Of a stretch of DNA of 64,000 nucleotides, positions 28,001 through 38,510 are shown in pieces. How positions within the stretch are numbered: the first letter of the stretch is position 1; every line of letters begins with the position of its first letter. The notes under the pieces were generated by a model, which was not told the DNA's origin, did not search any database, and saw nothing but the letters and a program-made list of their open reading frames with translations. Position numbers and translations under genes: made by a program. This DNA is from Gordionus sp. m RMFG-2023 (taxonomy: Eukaryota > Nematomorpha > Gordioida > Chordodea > Parachordodidae), in NCBI RefSeq assembly GCF_954871325.1, contig NC_088777.1, positions 53,072,002 to 53,136,001 on the forward strand, given 5' to 3'.

Positions 28001-30549
28001 TAAATTACCCGTTTTTCATGGTTTAATTTTGGTAGGAGATCAGGCTTTAAACTTGATCAAGGTTGTGGTGATGTATTATTACCTGACTTTGACCACTCCA
28101 ATATGGCGCGGTCAAGATTATCCCCTAAAAAATTGACTTAAACGTCTAGGTTTAGCCTCTTAATGATAGAGACTATTTTTATTAGAATAAAACCTTGACT
28201 TACGCCTAGAGCTGTCCAAAGTTAGATGGTTTAGCAACACTACAAGGTTAGTTAACTTTTAAAAAGAATATATATTTTTTTTTAAAAATCGTTTCTAGCC
28301 GAGAATATCCATGCCGGAACTACCGACTATAATAGAAGGTCATCAATGGAACGTCTCGAGCGAAGATATCCCGAACAGAATTTCGCGTTACAAGAACGCG
28401 AAATCGGCCGAAATCAGCCCAGTTTACATTTATATATTTTTTTTTAAAAAAAATTTGTTTTTTTCGCCTCCAAATGGTAACTTTGTAATTGGTTAATAAT
28501 AAGAGTGGTAAACACCAATCAGCATTCGATTAGATAGGCCAGACTCATATGCGTGTAGATGACAGTGCACCGTGTATTACGTGTTAATGGCCATCTTTAG
28601 CATCTATTGTAAAGATACTTCTAAAACCATGGGGGTTATAACAAAGAATCGTCCTAATAAATGCCGATTTTAAATTTGCTGTTTTGTTTACTTAATTTTT
28701 AAGGTTTCTTTATGCTTTAAGAAAATGATTTAATATGCTTTATTTTTGTATTCTTATCCGCTAATTTGCGCAAACGGTGAAATCAGGGTTAGGGGGAGGG
28801 GTTAATATCGTCATTGGTAACCCTACTAAAATATTATTAGTTTATTATATTTTTTGTAAAGGGAAAATATATTTGATAATTAATTCTTAACTATAATGAT
28901 TAAATTGGAAAGTTGCAAGTCGCATCTTTAAAGTAACTAAGCTGTTCATTTAGTCGACTCAAGTCGGAGTCGATTTTTAGAAACTAGGCTCGAGTCGCAG
29001 CTAAGTCGACTCTGCTTAGCCGTTTAACAACACTTCTTCTCCGTTTAATAGCGATTTCTAGGTTTACCCAGGTTGGCCAGTTATCCCTCTGATTTAATCG
29101 TTAGGAAATTTCGTCACGATGGCCATTTTGGCCAAAAAAAAATAGCGCGCTATTGGTTATGGATTGATTATCGAAACCAAAGAAGGTAGCACGTTACAGT
29201 AGCGCACACTTTTAACGAATCTCGAAATATTTATACTTTTTAAATTTAATTTAAAAAAAAAACATTATAACAGAGCAACATGTTGTCACCTCAGCCAGCC
29301 TACGATTCCTTCTTAAACCCTTCCCGGCCTTTTTTCAATTTTCCTTGTTCGGATTTACCGGCTCTTGGCAGGGAGAAAGACGTCCCCGATCACCAATGTA
29401 TATTATCATTTTTTCCTCTCTCCATGCCATTCATAGTTGTCACTCAAAATTCTTGGGATCCTAACTTAAAGAGAACTTATCTAAATTTATTTTATTTTTT
29501 TAGATGAAAGCGTGACGAGAGATGATATAGACATTGGGGCGGGTTTTTTCCACCACTCCTCTCCCCAACCTCAAATCCAGATCGAAGAAATGGACAAACT
29601 TCCCGAGCTTCCTAATCCTAACACTTTAGCTTCCATGAATTCCAACATTCATTCAGCTTCCTTGTAAGTATTTTACAGTATACTCCTAATAATCCCTTAA
29701 TTATTATTTTTTTAAAAATTGTATCGTTAAATAGTTACAATTAAAGTAACTCTAAATTAGTTACCTTCAATAGCACTTGTTTTAAAGTAATAGCATAGAT
29801 TATACTCATTCTAAAACTCTGTACCGAAAATTGAGCGCAGCAATATATATTATTTTTTTGATGGCGTGGTTTTCTTCAGGCAAGATTTGTTGGAAGAGCG
29901 CAAAAAGATTCGGGAAGCCAAAAAAAGATTAAAGAAGATGACGTATATTCCTCTTGACATACCGGCCGATGCCTCTGATTCCTGGGAGGTAAAAAAAGAA
30001 GAGGGTGGTAAAAGAACCTATTTCGTCCCCAACATCGAGTACTACCAGGCTTACAAGGTATAGAACAAACACATCATATATATATATATTTTTTTTTGAA
30101 TAACTAAATATATGGGGAATTCAAAATCAATATCATACGGGCCAATTTTCGGCAGGTTTTATAATCTGTTTCGGACACATTTTGACGTAAACTTGCTAAC
30201 GGTAAAGTCACCTACTACCCGTTCTGAAATACATTTTCGCTCAAGTCAGATTTTTAAAAATCCCCACCCTTGGTCGATGGATTGGGTCGTGTCTATTGCA
30301 CGACCATAATATCAATATTTTTTGCTATTCAAATCCCCGTATAAAATTTAGATGAGTCCCTAAAAAAATCGTTTTTTTTAGCCTGTTGCGATTCAGAGCC
30401 TTCGGGCTGGGTCTTGCAGGAATTTTTACCTTATAAGTTACTTTTTGGTAAATAATAAGGATTTTTTTTAAACATGTGATCATATCAAGATGTCTAAGAA
30501 TAAGCTGAAGTTGGTTAACGCTCTCATCGTGAAATTAGAAAATAAATGA
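13065..30549 (+). CDS. FAM13: FAM13-family RhoGAP-domain protein, multi-exon gene
   Basis: Homolog of vertebrate FAM13A/B/C: an N-terminal RhoGAP-like domain followed by several FAM13 coiled-coil blocks. Exons read from splice sites and phase: 13065(or 13177)-13408, 13629-13783, 15563-15782, 17187-17500, 17655-17769, 18166-18335, 18560-18646, 18767-18826, 19076-19210, 23765-23880, 24226-24377, 24500-24621, 25787-25902, 26170-26228, 26552-26633, 26920-27083, 27571-27741, 28299-28421, 29274-29397, 29504-29663, 29880-30057, 30490-30549 (TGA). All internal phases agree except 24621 to 25787, where a short exon is probably missed. Exons are clearly richer in GC than introns. The start is uncertain: an in-frame ATG at 13065 fits, but a more upstream 5' exon is possible. 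FAM13 proteins are linked to Rho/Wnt signalling in mammals; the function here is inferred from family only. Confidence 0.85.
13177..17500 (+). CDS. FAM13: RhoGAP-like domain exons of the FAM13 homolog
   Basis: Four exons make up the RhoGAP fold. VPTWVTGLAQYV matches the domain entry helix. RALCSDMLLVMFHFLEDLP matches the helix that in typical RhoGAPs reads SLLKLFLRELP. YRLMVYILSFLHDLW plus NLMENFV matches the helix carrying the conserved NLA region. IVRALLSHCHLIF matches the last helix. The loop that normally holds the catalytic arginine (GLFRVNG; Gln in FAM13B) appears here as GGHFSQANS, with no arginine, and is followed by a Ser/Thr/Pro-rich insert of about 45 residues. I infer a weak or dead GAP, perhaps a binding module. 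Junctions 13408/13629 (phase 2), 13783/15563 (phase 1) and 15782/17187 (phase 2) are all consistent. Confidence 0.8.
14451..14587. repeat. 70-bp direct tandem duplication
   Basis: 14451-14517 and 14521-14587 are identical (AATCTTGAATG...TTCATTC), inside a FAM13 intron. Confidence 0.97.
14882..15225. mobile_element. MITE family 6 copy in a FAM13 intron
   Basis: Same family: AATTACATATGATAATGCC start, GACGACGCATTC, GACCCGCCATTTTGG, ATGGCGTCCCCAGCTG and the end GGTATCATGTCATTG. Confidence 0.85.
16507..16668. mobile_element. hAT-type MITE family 1, copy 2 (opposite orientation)
   Basis: Same family, in a FAM13 intron. The flanks form a perfect 8-bp target-site duplication ATAAATAG (16499-16506 and 16669-16676), which is the hAT superfamily signature. 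Confidence 0.92.
17655..24621 (+). CDS. FAM13: Linker exons of the FAM13 homolog (His-rich, acidic, Pro-rich)
   Basis: Nine exons encode low-complexity linker sequence between the RhoGAP domain and the coiled-coil blocks. Visible elements are a His-rich stretch in exon 18166-18335 (HCHSHHHH followed by further His pairs), a Ser run (GGSSSSSGDSD) in exon 19076-19210, an acidic segment (EVEEDDWTDI) in 24226-24377, and a Tyr/Pro/Ser segment ending PPPSPPSS in 24500-24621. Each exon is flanked by AG and GT and the phases chain without gaps. The intron after 19210 is 4.5 kb and carries a MITE and the viral remnant. The His-rich stretch might bind metal, but that is speculation. Confidence 0.75.
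19447..19789. mobile_element. MITE family 6 copy in the large FAM13 intron
   Basis: Termini AATGACGTATAATAATACC and its inverted match ending ATGTCATTG. Inside are GACCCGCCATTTTGGTAACC and the inverted GGTTACCAAAATGGCGTCC. The target duplication is not clear. It lies just upstream of the viral remnant. Confidence 0.85.
20108..20800 (-). pseudogene. Endogenous viral element: mononegavirus-like L polymerase fragment, antisense
   Basis: Read on the minus strand, this encodes a piece of a non-segmented negative-strand RNA virus L protein. It includes a stretch with DPLTLNLSMVK, then PTQPENYL, a break (stop), and then the segment with TPYNPKLGNRLYSLTNIS, which fits the conserved post-palm region where L proteins read NPRLL.ELY..S. 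The open part is 20208-20513. It lies inside a FAM13 intron, antisense to that gene. The outer about 400 bp (20108-20505) is repeated inverted at about 21265-21670. It is broken by stops and non-functional. The virus family cannot be fixed by eye; artovirus, lispivirus, chuvirus and rhabdovirus-like groups are all possible. Confidence 0.8.
20860..21121 (+). pseudogene. Endogenous viral element: L polymerase conserved block fragment
   Basis: Plus-strand open stretch with VPISWKIL, RFYGKMTHEMR and QTMTMSEEKLKR. These match the conserved region upstream of the polymerase catalytic motifs in mononegavirus L proteins (pattern R.FG.MT.EMR, then ADHILPY..QTMT). In an intact L protein this block lies before the region found at 20108-20800, yet here the two lie in opposite orientation, so the insertion is rearranged. 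It ends in a stop at 21119-21121 and no catalytic GDN motif is visible after it. Confidence 0.8.
21255..22645 (+). pseudogene. Endogenous viral element: L polymerase post-palm and capping-region fragment
   Basis: Plus-strand remnant that starts with the second copy of the inverted-repeat segment (about 21255-21660), continues into an open stretch 21655-22308 and another at 22387-22644, separated by frameshifts and stops. Features expected of the L protein here are EGITGTLPQCLIHV (like the EG.T.P.P segment), a RALSL segment, and CIFCDKI near 22335. It has AT-rich codons like its flank, and no promoter or intact reading frame. It is inferred to derive from the same insertion as the two neighbouring fragments. 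Confidence 0.75.
22660..23764 (+). other. Remainder of the large FAM13 intron
   Basis: Sequence after the viral remnant to the acceptor at 23764. No coding signal recognised; the open stretch at 23123 shows no similarity I know. Confidence 0.5.
25694..25740 (+). CDS. Candidate short exon of the FAM13 homolog
   Basis: An AG-flanked, GT-terminated open stretch encodes a plausible Ser-rich peptide (PFSESYSSLESILN) in the frame set by the preceding exon (phase 1). It leaves phase 0, while the next recognised exon at 25787 needs phase 2, so it does not by itself repair the junction. It may be a real exon with another small one missing, or a chance match. Confidence 0.3.
25787..27741 (+). CDS. FAM13: FAM13 coiled-coil blocks 1 and 2
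   Basis: Exons 25787-25902, 26170-26228 and 26552-26633 encode the first block: TYEKKLKRYEESFERKRGHK and then KYINKIDKIKKELK. The pattern matches the FAM13 signature of a charged helix, FE..(H)GYRPS/K and a second charged helix ending RKELK. Exon 27571-27741 encodes the second block, with ILQKVLLHFESVHGKPP and MKPLYCKYRRIKNIL. This matches the vertebrate FAM13 segment ALLYYESIHGRP..MKPLYDRYR.VKQIL, the strongest single identification of the gene. Between them exon 26920-27083 encodes a linker. Exon 25787 needs a phase-2 donor, whereas the preceding exon ends in phase 1. Confidence 0.9.
28299..30549 (+). CDS. FAM13: C-terminal exons of the FAM13 homolog
   Basis: Exons 28299-28421 and 29274-29397 are linker. 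Exon 29504-29663 ends NIHSASL and joins QDLLEERKKIREAKKRLKK in 29880-30057, equivalent to the FAM13 helix around LLEHLQEMREEKKRIRKKL. The same exon ends EYYQAYK and joins MSKNKLKLVNALIVKLENK-stop in 30490-30549. Together these match the vertebrate C-terminus pattern EEY.EYK.IKAKLRLLEVLI. The middle of the vertebrate block (FED.FFRQNGR) is replaced here by an unrelated proline- and acid-rich stretch (IPLDIPADASDSWE). The donor GTTTAC at 28422 is non-consensus but keeps phase. Confidence 0.85.
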
Positions 30550-30559
30550 AGACAGCAAT

Positions 30560-33290
30560 AAATTTGAAAAAAAAGTCGGAGCTGAAGCGGAAGTAAATCC
30601 TCGGAATTATGCTGATTTAATGGATCTTAGTAAATCTAAAAATTACCAACTCCACGTTTCGAAATGATTGATTGGCATACACCATTTTATTTATTTGTTT
30701 TTTTTTTACTAGTCCCCAATTTTGCGTTAGTGCATATATGGTTGGCGAATTAGATTTGATATATACACCTTATATTTATATTTAATTTTTTTTATATGGC
30801 AGACATTTTTAGATGATCGCATTTATTTACTTTGACATCTCTCTCTCCCACATTTGTTAGAAATTTCTTGATACCTAATATATTTTATTATATTATTTAG
30901 ATTTTTACTACCAAAATATATATTTTTTTTTTATATATATATCATAATATAAAATGGACATATATTTTAAGATTTGACTTTTATAAGGTATATAATGATA
31001 TTTTTTTTAAAAAAAATAAAACAAAAAAAACGTACAACTTTATATATTAATTCATTTTTTTTGTAAAAAAAGGCTTAGCTACTAAAATTTAAAGTTTAAA
31101 AATTATGGCTCTGTTTACTTAAATGAATGTTTCGATAATCAAATCAAAATACAAATATTCATAATAATACTTTTTACATCTTCGTTTTATTTTTTATTTA
31201 TGAACAAAGAATTTTTTTTTTGATATCAGTGAATTTTGTTCTAATTTTATTTTTCTTCTGAGTGACAGACAATGCCCTTACATACACATTTATATACCAA
31301 TTCTTTATTAAATAATATATTATAAAAAAAAAATATATAAATAAATAATATTTTTACGAAAAACGTAAACGAAAGAATATATTAATTTAGCCATAAAAAA
31401 AATCAAATAATTTATTATTATATTATATTATATTATGTTAAAAAATATATAAAATGATAAATTTAATGAACCTTAAGCTATCGTGTTATTATAATAATTA
31501 ATTTATTTATGTAAAAACAAGACAAACAAAATTATAGAACTTAATTCATTCATTTTAATTCATATTAACGCGTATCGTATTAATTATTATTGGAGATTTA
31601 AATATTAAAAATGTTTGTAGCTTTATTACCAATTCATCATTTCTTTGATCCATATTTTATATTTTCATAATTCATATTAGCATTATTTATATAATATTTT
31701 TATTGTTTATAATAGTTTTATCGTACCTTCTTTTTAACTATTTAAAATTTTATAACCAATATTTAATTATTTTTTTTTCTAGGTTAAGTATAATTGGGCT
31801 AAAAATTTAGATAGATAATATAAATAAAGGTTATAATTTTTCCTTTGAAAATAGTTTGCCGTTTTATAACATGAAATTATTTTTTTATTGCAAATATCGT
31901 TGGTAAAAAAAATATTGTCGCGTATATTATAGTCGTTTTGGGGTTTAAATTACATGAATAGTAAGTAAAATAGTGTTGTTAATAAGCCCAGCCTCAGCCA
32001 AACGGTTCGATTCATTTAAAGATTAAATCGTAAAATCGGGGTCTACAACGGGCGGCTTGTTAACCCATAAGTCGGCCCATATTTTTAACCCACGACTAAC
32101 CCATATAAAAAAATAAATATTCCCATACTTTCAAGCATCTAATAAAAAAAAAATCTATTTCGTGGCTACATCGCTACAAAAAGAGTTTTGTAATTTAGGA
32201 AATTAATATTCAATTTAAATTACGGGGGAGGAATTTGTTTGATCAAATAAAATATTTATGAAAAAAAATATATAATTAATATTACTTGTGTAATTATGAT
32301 GCTAAAATAATAATAAATCCACTTTTTCAGGATTCAAACTTGTTTTTCTTTATTCCAAAAACCTTCCAGCAATGCCAAATCCTCGTTCCAAGTTGCCAAT
32401 ATATTTCTGGCTAATCTTGAAAGCTTTGGTAACTTCCTCAAATGATATCTTTAAAATAAATAATGAAACCATTAATAATAAATTTTAAAAAAGTATTATA
32501 AATTGTTTGTGGTGTAACTGTCGATTTGTAATTGCCAGATATGAACGTTTTAGAACTTTAATAATCTAAGCATTTAGAACCATAAAAGTTAGGACACTTA
32601 GTGCCAGTTTGGGCGTTTATAGCTAAAATATTTTAGACATTTGCAGCTAAAATAGTCTAGTCATTTATAGATAGTCAAGGCATTTATAACCAAAATAATC
32701 TAAGAATTTAGAGCCAGTCTAGGGATCTATATCTAAAATAGTCTGGGTCTAGGTTATTAGAGATCAATAGTCTAGTTATCTAGAGCCTGTCTTCATTCAA
32801 AGCCATAAAAGTCTAGTCATTTATGGGCAAAATTGTCTAGGTATGTAGAAATAAAGGTATTTAGAGTTATAATAATCTTTGCATTTGAGCCAAAAATAGT
32901 CTAAGCATTATTATTAGGCAATCAGAACATCGAAAATTAGGTGGGAACGTTATGTGTCCTTTTTCATCAACTAATCACGATATACTCTTTCTCGCTTCGA
33001 CTAACTTCTGACTTGATTGGTTAGTCGGCTCGTTTATTTTTTTAAGAACTATTTAATTTGGTGATTCCTCTATCTATTGACAAGTCAAAGCTACCCCTTC
33101 TAAATTCAACCCAGAGTTAGCCATTGCACCAAATACTATGACTATCCTGGCTCCCCTTCAATACCACATACTATATTTAATCATATGACTTCAATTATAG
33201 TATAACAATTCTTCAAAATGTTAACCTTTACTTATAATGTTTTTTAAAGGTAAACTGACTTCCTGGGTGAAAAATCAACGGTATATTAAC
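30560..33290. other. FAM13 3' flank and intergenic DNA
   Basis: Extremely AT-rich, with several AATAAA-like signals. A short open stretch around 30553-30667 (NPRNYADLMDL) follows the FAM13 stop but has no known match. The 3' UTR probably lies here. Confidence 0.4.
32560..32915. repeat. Degenerate short tandem repeat, GTCTAG-type
   Basis: Repeated variants of ATTTAGAGCCA, AAAATAGTCTAGG and CATTTATAGC at irregular spacing of roughly 30-40 bp. Confidence 0.75.
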
Positions 33291-33299
33291 TCTCTGTTG

Positions 33300-34324
33300 C
33301 ATAGACATAGCCGGGGGGGGGGGGCAAGGGAAATTCCCCACCCCCTCAGAAATTTAACACTTTTTGTGAATATCAATTTAGGCTAATAAAAAAATATCTA
33401 CCTTAGTCTTCCCCCCACTCCCTGACCCTTAAAAATGTATGCATATATCTTAAATAATAATTTGAAAGAAAGAATGTAAAAGTTGATTTTTTTTATAAAA
33501 CTATTGATCATAATTTATACATTTTTGGAAAAATTAATATATAAAATGAACTAAAAATATTTTTTAATAAATGAACGATAAGTCTTAAGACAAAAGTGAA
33601 ATGTATTATAATTATTAATAATAGATTCATAAAATTACTAAAATATATCAAATTTATTTTTTGTAAAGTGAGTAATTTTAATTTATTATCTTAATAAAAG
33701 TAAAATATAATTATAAAACTATTGATAAAATTAAATCATAAATTAAAAAAAAATATTAAAGCACAATATAAACAGTGGAATATTATATGTCTTAGATTTA
33801 CAGTATATCTAATATCATATGACAATTAAGTAATTTTTACCAATATAACGAATTATATATTTTACAGAAAAAAATAAAATATTGATAAGGACATCAGAAA
33901 ATATCTTTAAACATTGTGGGATGAATAATATGAAAATTAAATTTTAATATCATTTTTTACTTAAAATAATAGATGGCGTTAAATAATTGAATGCAAATTG
34001 TTGTTATATTTATTATCAAGAGCCTTGATTAGTAAATTTTATATAGGAATATCAACTATATGTCTACTTACTTTTTATAAATAAATTTCGTATAATTGCC
34101 AGGAATAAATTATTACCATGCTTTTATATTAATGTATATACAAGTAATTTATTATATTTTATATAAACTAATAAAAATATATTTCATATTTGTTCCAGAC
34201 TTATTATTAAAATTTGTAAAAATATTTTATGACTATATATAAACTAAGGTAACACGGCCGAAAAGCGGGCTGAAGGATAATTTTTAATCCCCCCCCCCTT
34301 AGGAAAATCTTGGCTACGCCTATG
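33300..34324. mobile_element. hAT-type non-autonomous element family 3, about 1.03 kb
   Basis: Ends CATAGACATAGCC and GGCTACGCCTATG are inverted repeats, each followed inward by a G or C homopolymer run. Perfect 8-bp target duplication CTCTGTTG (33292-33299 and 34325-34332). The interior is AT-rich with no transposase-like reading frame. Confidence 0.88.
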
Positions 34325-34720
34325 CTCTGTTGTTAACAGCATCTACATCACAGGATTTTCACTGGAAACCTCCTTCAAATACCTATTCCTAGCCCTCCCC
34401 CCCCCAAAAAAAAAAAATTTTGTTGTTTCTATTTTTTATTTCACCTTTTTAATTGTAATGATACTCTTTCAGAAAATTTAAAAAGAATAACTTAAATTAT
34501 TTTATCTCTACTACCAACTATCGACAGTGAATATCATCATTTTTAATGATGTTTAAACCTTTTAAATTACATTTGAAAGGATAGCAGAAAGTTTTATTTT
34601 GAAAATAATGTCTATGATTGTTTGCAATATATAGATTTGGTTGATGAATTATATTATAATAGGTCTATATTAAAAGTATTAATTTTTACAATAATTTTAT
34701 CCTATTTGATATCAAAATAA

Positions 34721-34842
34721 TAGATAACCCCCCCCCCCCCCCCAAAAAAAAATTCCCTACCCCCATTAAAGCCACCTACCCCTTACACCCCTCAAAAAAA
34801 AGGGTGTAAACGTTCTTCCTACCCCCCCCCCCCCATTTATGT
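34721..34842. repeat. Cluster of long C homopolymers
   Basis: C runs of about 17 and 14 bases, each joined to an A run or a short linker, in AT-rich intergenic DNA. Confidence 0.95.
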
Positions 34843-35156
34843 AGACGCTTTGTATCTATCAAATTCAACTGAAGATTTTCCGTTAATTTATTTTCACACG
34901 AGTAAATACAGAAGGAATCTTTCAGAATATTACCATTTAAGAAACATTATTATTATAAATATGTAGAATATTGAAAATATCTTTTATTTATTTTATCATT
35001 TTAAAAACTATATGATGTTAATATTATTCGAATTTATTTGCCAGAAATAACAACCATTTACTATAAATATTGTGTGGGTATGGCAAATCAATCATAAATA
35101 TAAGCTGTCATATAGTTGTCCTAAAAATCTTTAAATCGCGCAAAATTTAAATTCAA

Positions 35157-38100
35157 ATGGTTCTTAAAAATGTAAAATATAAAAATGATGGTTTAACTAT
35201 ATTAGAAGAATCACAATGTAGCAGTGTTTTCAATTTTACTGTAAATTCTAATGACTTAATATCAATCAAAGAAAGTCCTTTGAACAATAGTCATAAATCA
35301 CTAAGTTTATCGGATTTGAACCAAACAGATGATTTAATTTTTAATAGAGAAATATCACACATAAAAAAAGAAAAAGACACTATTTTTAAAAGTAATTTTT
35401 GTTTAATGCTTTATTTTACTATTTCAATAATAGGGTTAATATTTGAGAGTACACCATTCAAAGAATGTGATTCCATAGGAAAATTGAAAGTGAACCAATC
35501 TTGCTCGAGCAATGATGAATTAGAATCATTTTTTCAAAAACTCAATTTAAAAAATATTAAAAGTCAACCCAAACAATTTGATGATATTAAACTCTTTATT
35601 TTATCTTCTGAGAGTGAAGATTCTAGCAATGAAGTTGAAATTTATGAGGAAATTTTAAAATTTAATACAGATAATCTCTTAATACCAGATATTATATCAA
35701 CACCTATTGTGAAAGTAGTATTTTTTTAAAAAAAATAAATACATCTGACAATGTTTCCTAGACAAAAGGAAAATTTCCACCATTCAAATTTCAAACCACC
35801 AGAAAACCCAAATTAGTTTCACCACTTTTTCAAAAACCTATAATATTCTCACGTATAAATGTTTCAAAAACTTTTATAAATAATTATATTTTGTTTAGAA
35901 GATGATGATATCTTATTGGATACACGTGCCCAGAATGAAAAATTCTTAGAATCTTTAGTTATACATGGTTCTGAGAAGAAGAATTTGTTAAACAAATATG
36001 TTACTTCTTTTCAAAGATTCAAACATGAATTAACCCAAAGATTATATGAAATTTATAACTCCCATATTTTTAAAAACCAGGTTCAAAATATGATTTTTTT
36101 TAAAAAAAATATATAATTTAGATATATATAGCTTCCACAAGATTTTGATATAAAGTGGAACCCACGCTTGACTAAAACAGCTGGCAAGTGTTTTTACAAG
36201 AGAATCAAATATTCACCTCAAATTTCAACGGACAATATTGGAAGATCCAAAAAAATTGCCTGGATTGAACTTTCTGATAAAGTTTGTGATTCCGCAGGTT
36301 ATAATTTCCTTAAATTTTAATGAATTAAATCTGATGTTAGTTAACCCTTAATTGTCATTTTAAATTTTCTACCCAGGTTAAGAAGATATTTTGCTAGTTT
36401 GTGGGCTCTAGGCCCAAAAAATGATGTAATAATGATCCCAATCTTTTAAAATATGAAATAAATTGAACAAATTTTGATGAAAGTGAAAATTACAAATTAC
36501 TTTGTCCTTATCACTGATAAATTCTTATTATCATTTTATTTTAATAGAACATTATATTTTTCAAGCCTGATTTATAAAAATAATTTTTAGATTGTAAGTT
36601 TAGTCTAAAATATTTTTAAATTTTTAAAGCAGAGGCTTCTAATCAAATTGCAGTTCTTCCTCATGAGCATGACTGAACTTCAAATCTGGCTTAGGTTGGG
36701 CAAGTTGGGATCTGTCCATAATCTAAAATTTATCATTTTTATTTCAGTTGGAACTCGACAAAATTTTAAAATATTTTGTTTCTAATCCATTTTTTTTAAT
36801 AAAAAAAACTATTTTTTATTTATTTTCCTCTGTCACTTGTAATTGTCCAAACTTTTGAATAATACATTTGTCTCAATACAATTATTTTTCATTAAATGGG
36901 ACTTGTATTTTTTTTTCTAGAATAATAATTTTCAATCATGCATAGATCTTTGTAAACAAAGTTGAGCCAGAATAAGCTGGGTCTGAAACAACCAGCTAGA
37001 TTCAAGTCTCTACTACTATAAAATATATAAGTTATTAAAATGTATCTAATTTTAATATCTACTTTTATTCTCAATTAAACAGTATTTCAATATTTTTCAC
37101 TTAAATATTTCTCAATTTCAATTTATTCTCGATTTTTGGTTAATCTTTATTTCAATTCAAAATAAATATTTTGATCCAATATGTATCAAATCTCGAACAA
37201 AATATATATTTTTTATAATCCAAAAAAACAACAATTTCTCAATCTATTTTTATCTTTTACAAAATTATATTTTCCCAATCAATCCGTGATTCAATAAATA
37301 TTACTTATAATGATAATAAACAATCAATATATATATTATTTTTCTAAATATCAACTATCAATTGATTGACATATATTAATAATCTTAAAAATACTATTTA
37401 AATATATTATTATTTGAAAATATATATCATGTCCGCCCTAAAAAAAACAAAGACACGAAAAACCCCCCAAAAAAACGCGGAAACAATTTTTTTACATTTA
37501 TAAGTCTTCTTCTTTATCCTTTAACATCTCTTCCTATTCAGTTTCCATAGAATTATATTTCTTTTGAAAATCAGTACTGTTTGTCACTTTAACTATAGTT
37601 GACCCCAACTTTGTCGAATTCTCGTTTGTAGCTTGCATTTTCCCGTAATATTTGAATTTGTTTCCCATCGATGTATTTATTACTCATAATTTCCTATCTT
37701 GAATTCCATTGGTTCTTTTTAACGTCCCATCATATTTAGTAGGCGGCCACTGCCTATTTCCATACTGTTTATGTCGTGATTCTATCTCATTGATCTTGTT
37801 TAGTTATGATAAACAACCCCCGGCTTTATCATATTATTTTTCCCACAAAAATAACTTGTTCCTGGAGTCTCATGTATTTCACTAAGATGTTCATCTCTCT
37901 CTTGATTTTGTAGAACGTGAATGGGAATATTGCAGTTTTTTATGAGGTGTCCGTAGGATAACTTATGTAATGACTATATAAAATTTATCAAATATACACG
38001 GTATTTATATACTTTTATTGAATGTTTTTTAATAAAACTTCAAATATGCATTATCTAGAAAGAGTGAGAGATGTTTTGATCCATGAAGTATGCCACTCTG

Positions 38101-38510
38101 CCGTGTGGCTCTTGAAAGATGGATACGGCTGCGCCGAAAAGGGACATGGCCCTTTATGGAAATATTACGCCAGAAAGAGCAGAGAGATCTTCCCTTGCTT
38201 ACGTCCAATCGAAAGGTGTCACTCTTACAACATCTCCACTAAATACGTTTATAGATGTACAGTTTGCCTTGTGGAGTATAAAAATTTTCCTATTTCATCT
38301 TACGATAATAAAAAAATGTTTTAACACTGAGTTTTTAAGTATTTAAAATCATTATCAATTTTTGTTACGTAAAAATTTGATGATAGGATAGGTAGACATT
38401 CAAAATCCATAGATGTAAAGACGCAATCGTGTTCTTCCTGCGGAGGAAGTTTGAATCTCCTAGTTTGGCGCAAAAAATCTAAAGTATACGAAATTTGCAT
38501 CGATTCCTAA
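35157..38510 (+). CDS. GCNA: GCNA-type SprT-like protease
   Basis: Germ-cell nuclear acidic peptidase homolog; the family acts on DNA-protein crosslinks and protects germ-cell genomes. Exons: 35157-35714 (phase 0), 35762-35852 (phase 1), 35899-36080 (phase 0), 36132-36297 (phase 1), 38059 to about 38265, and about 38387-38510 (TAA). The N-terminal exon is Ser/Asp-rich with a SUMO-interaction-like motif (LFILSSESED). Exon 3 carries the helix HELTQRLYEIYNSHIF. Exon 4 carries LTKTAGKCFYKR and IELSDKVCDSA, typical of GCNA/SprT. Exon 5 has the zinc site HEVCH, the third ligand region GHGPLWKYY and RCHSYNI, then YRCTVC. The last exon has RHSKSID and CSSCGG, completing a C2-C2 zinc ribbon. The final splice junction is unclear because no GT donor gives the right phase. 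The catalytic residues look intact. Confidence 0.88.
36298..38058 (+). other. GCNA: Large GCNA intron
   Basis: 1.76-kb intron between the two SprT exons. AT-rich with no element recognised. Confidence 0.6.
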
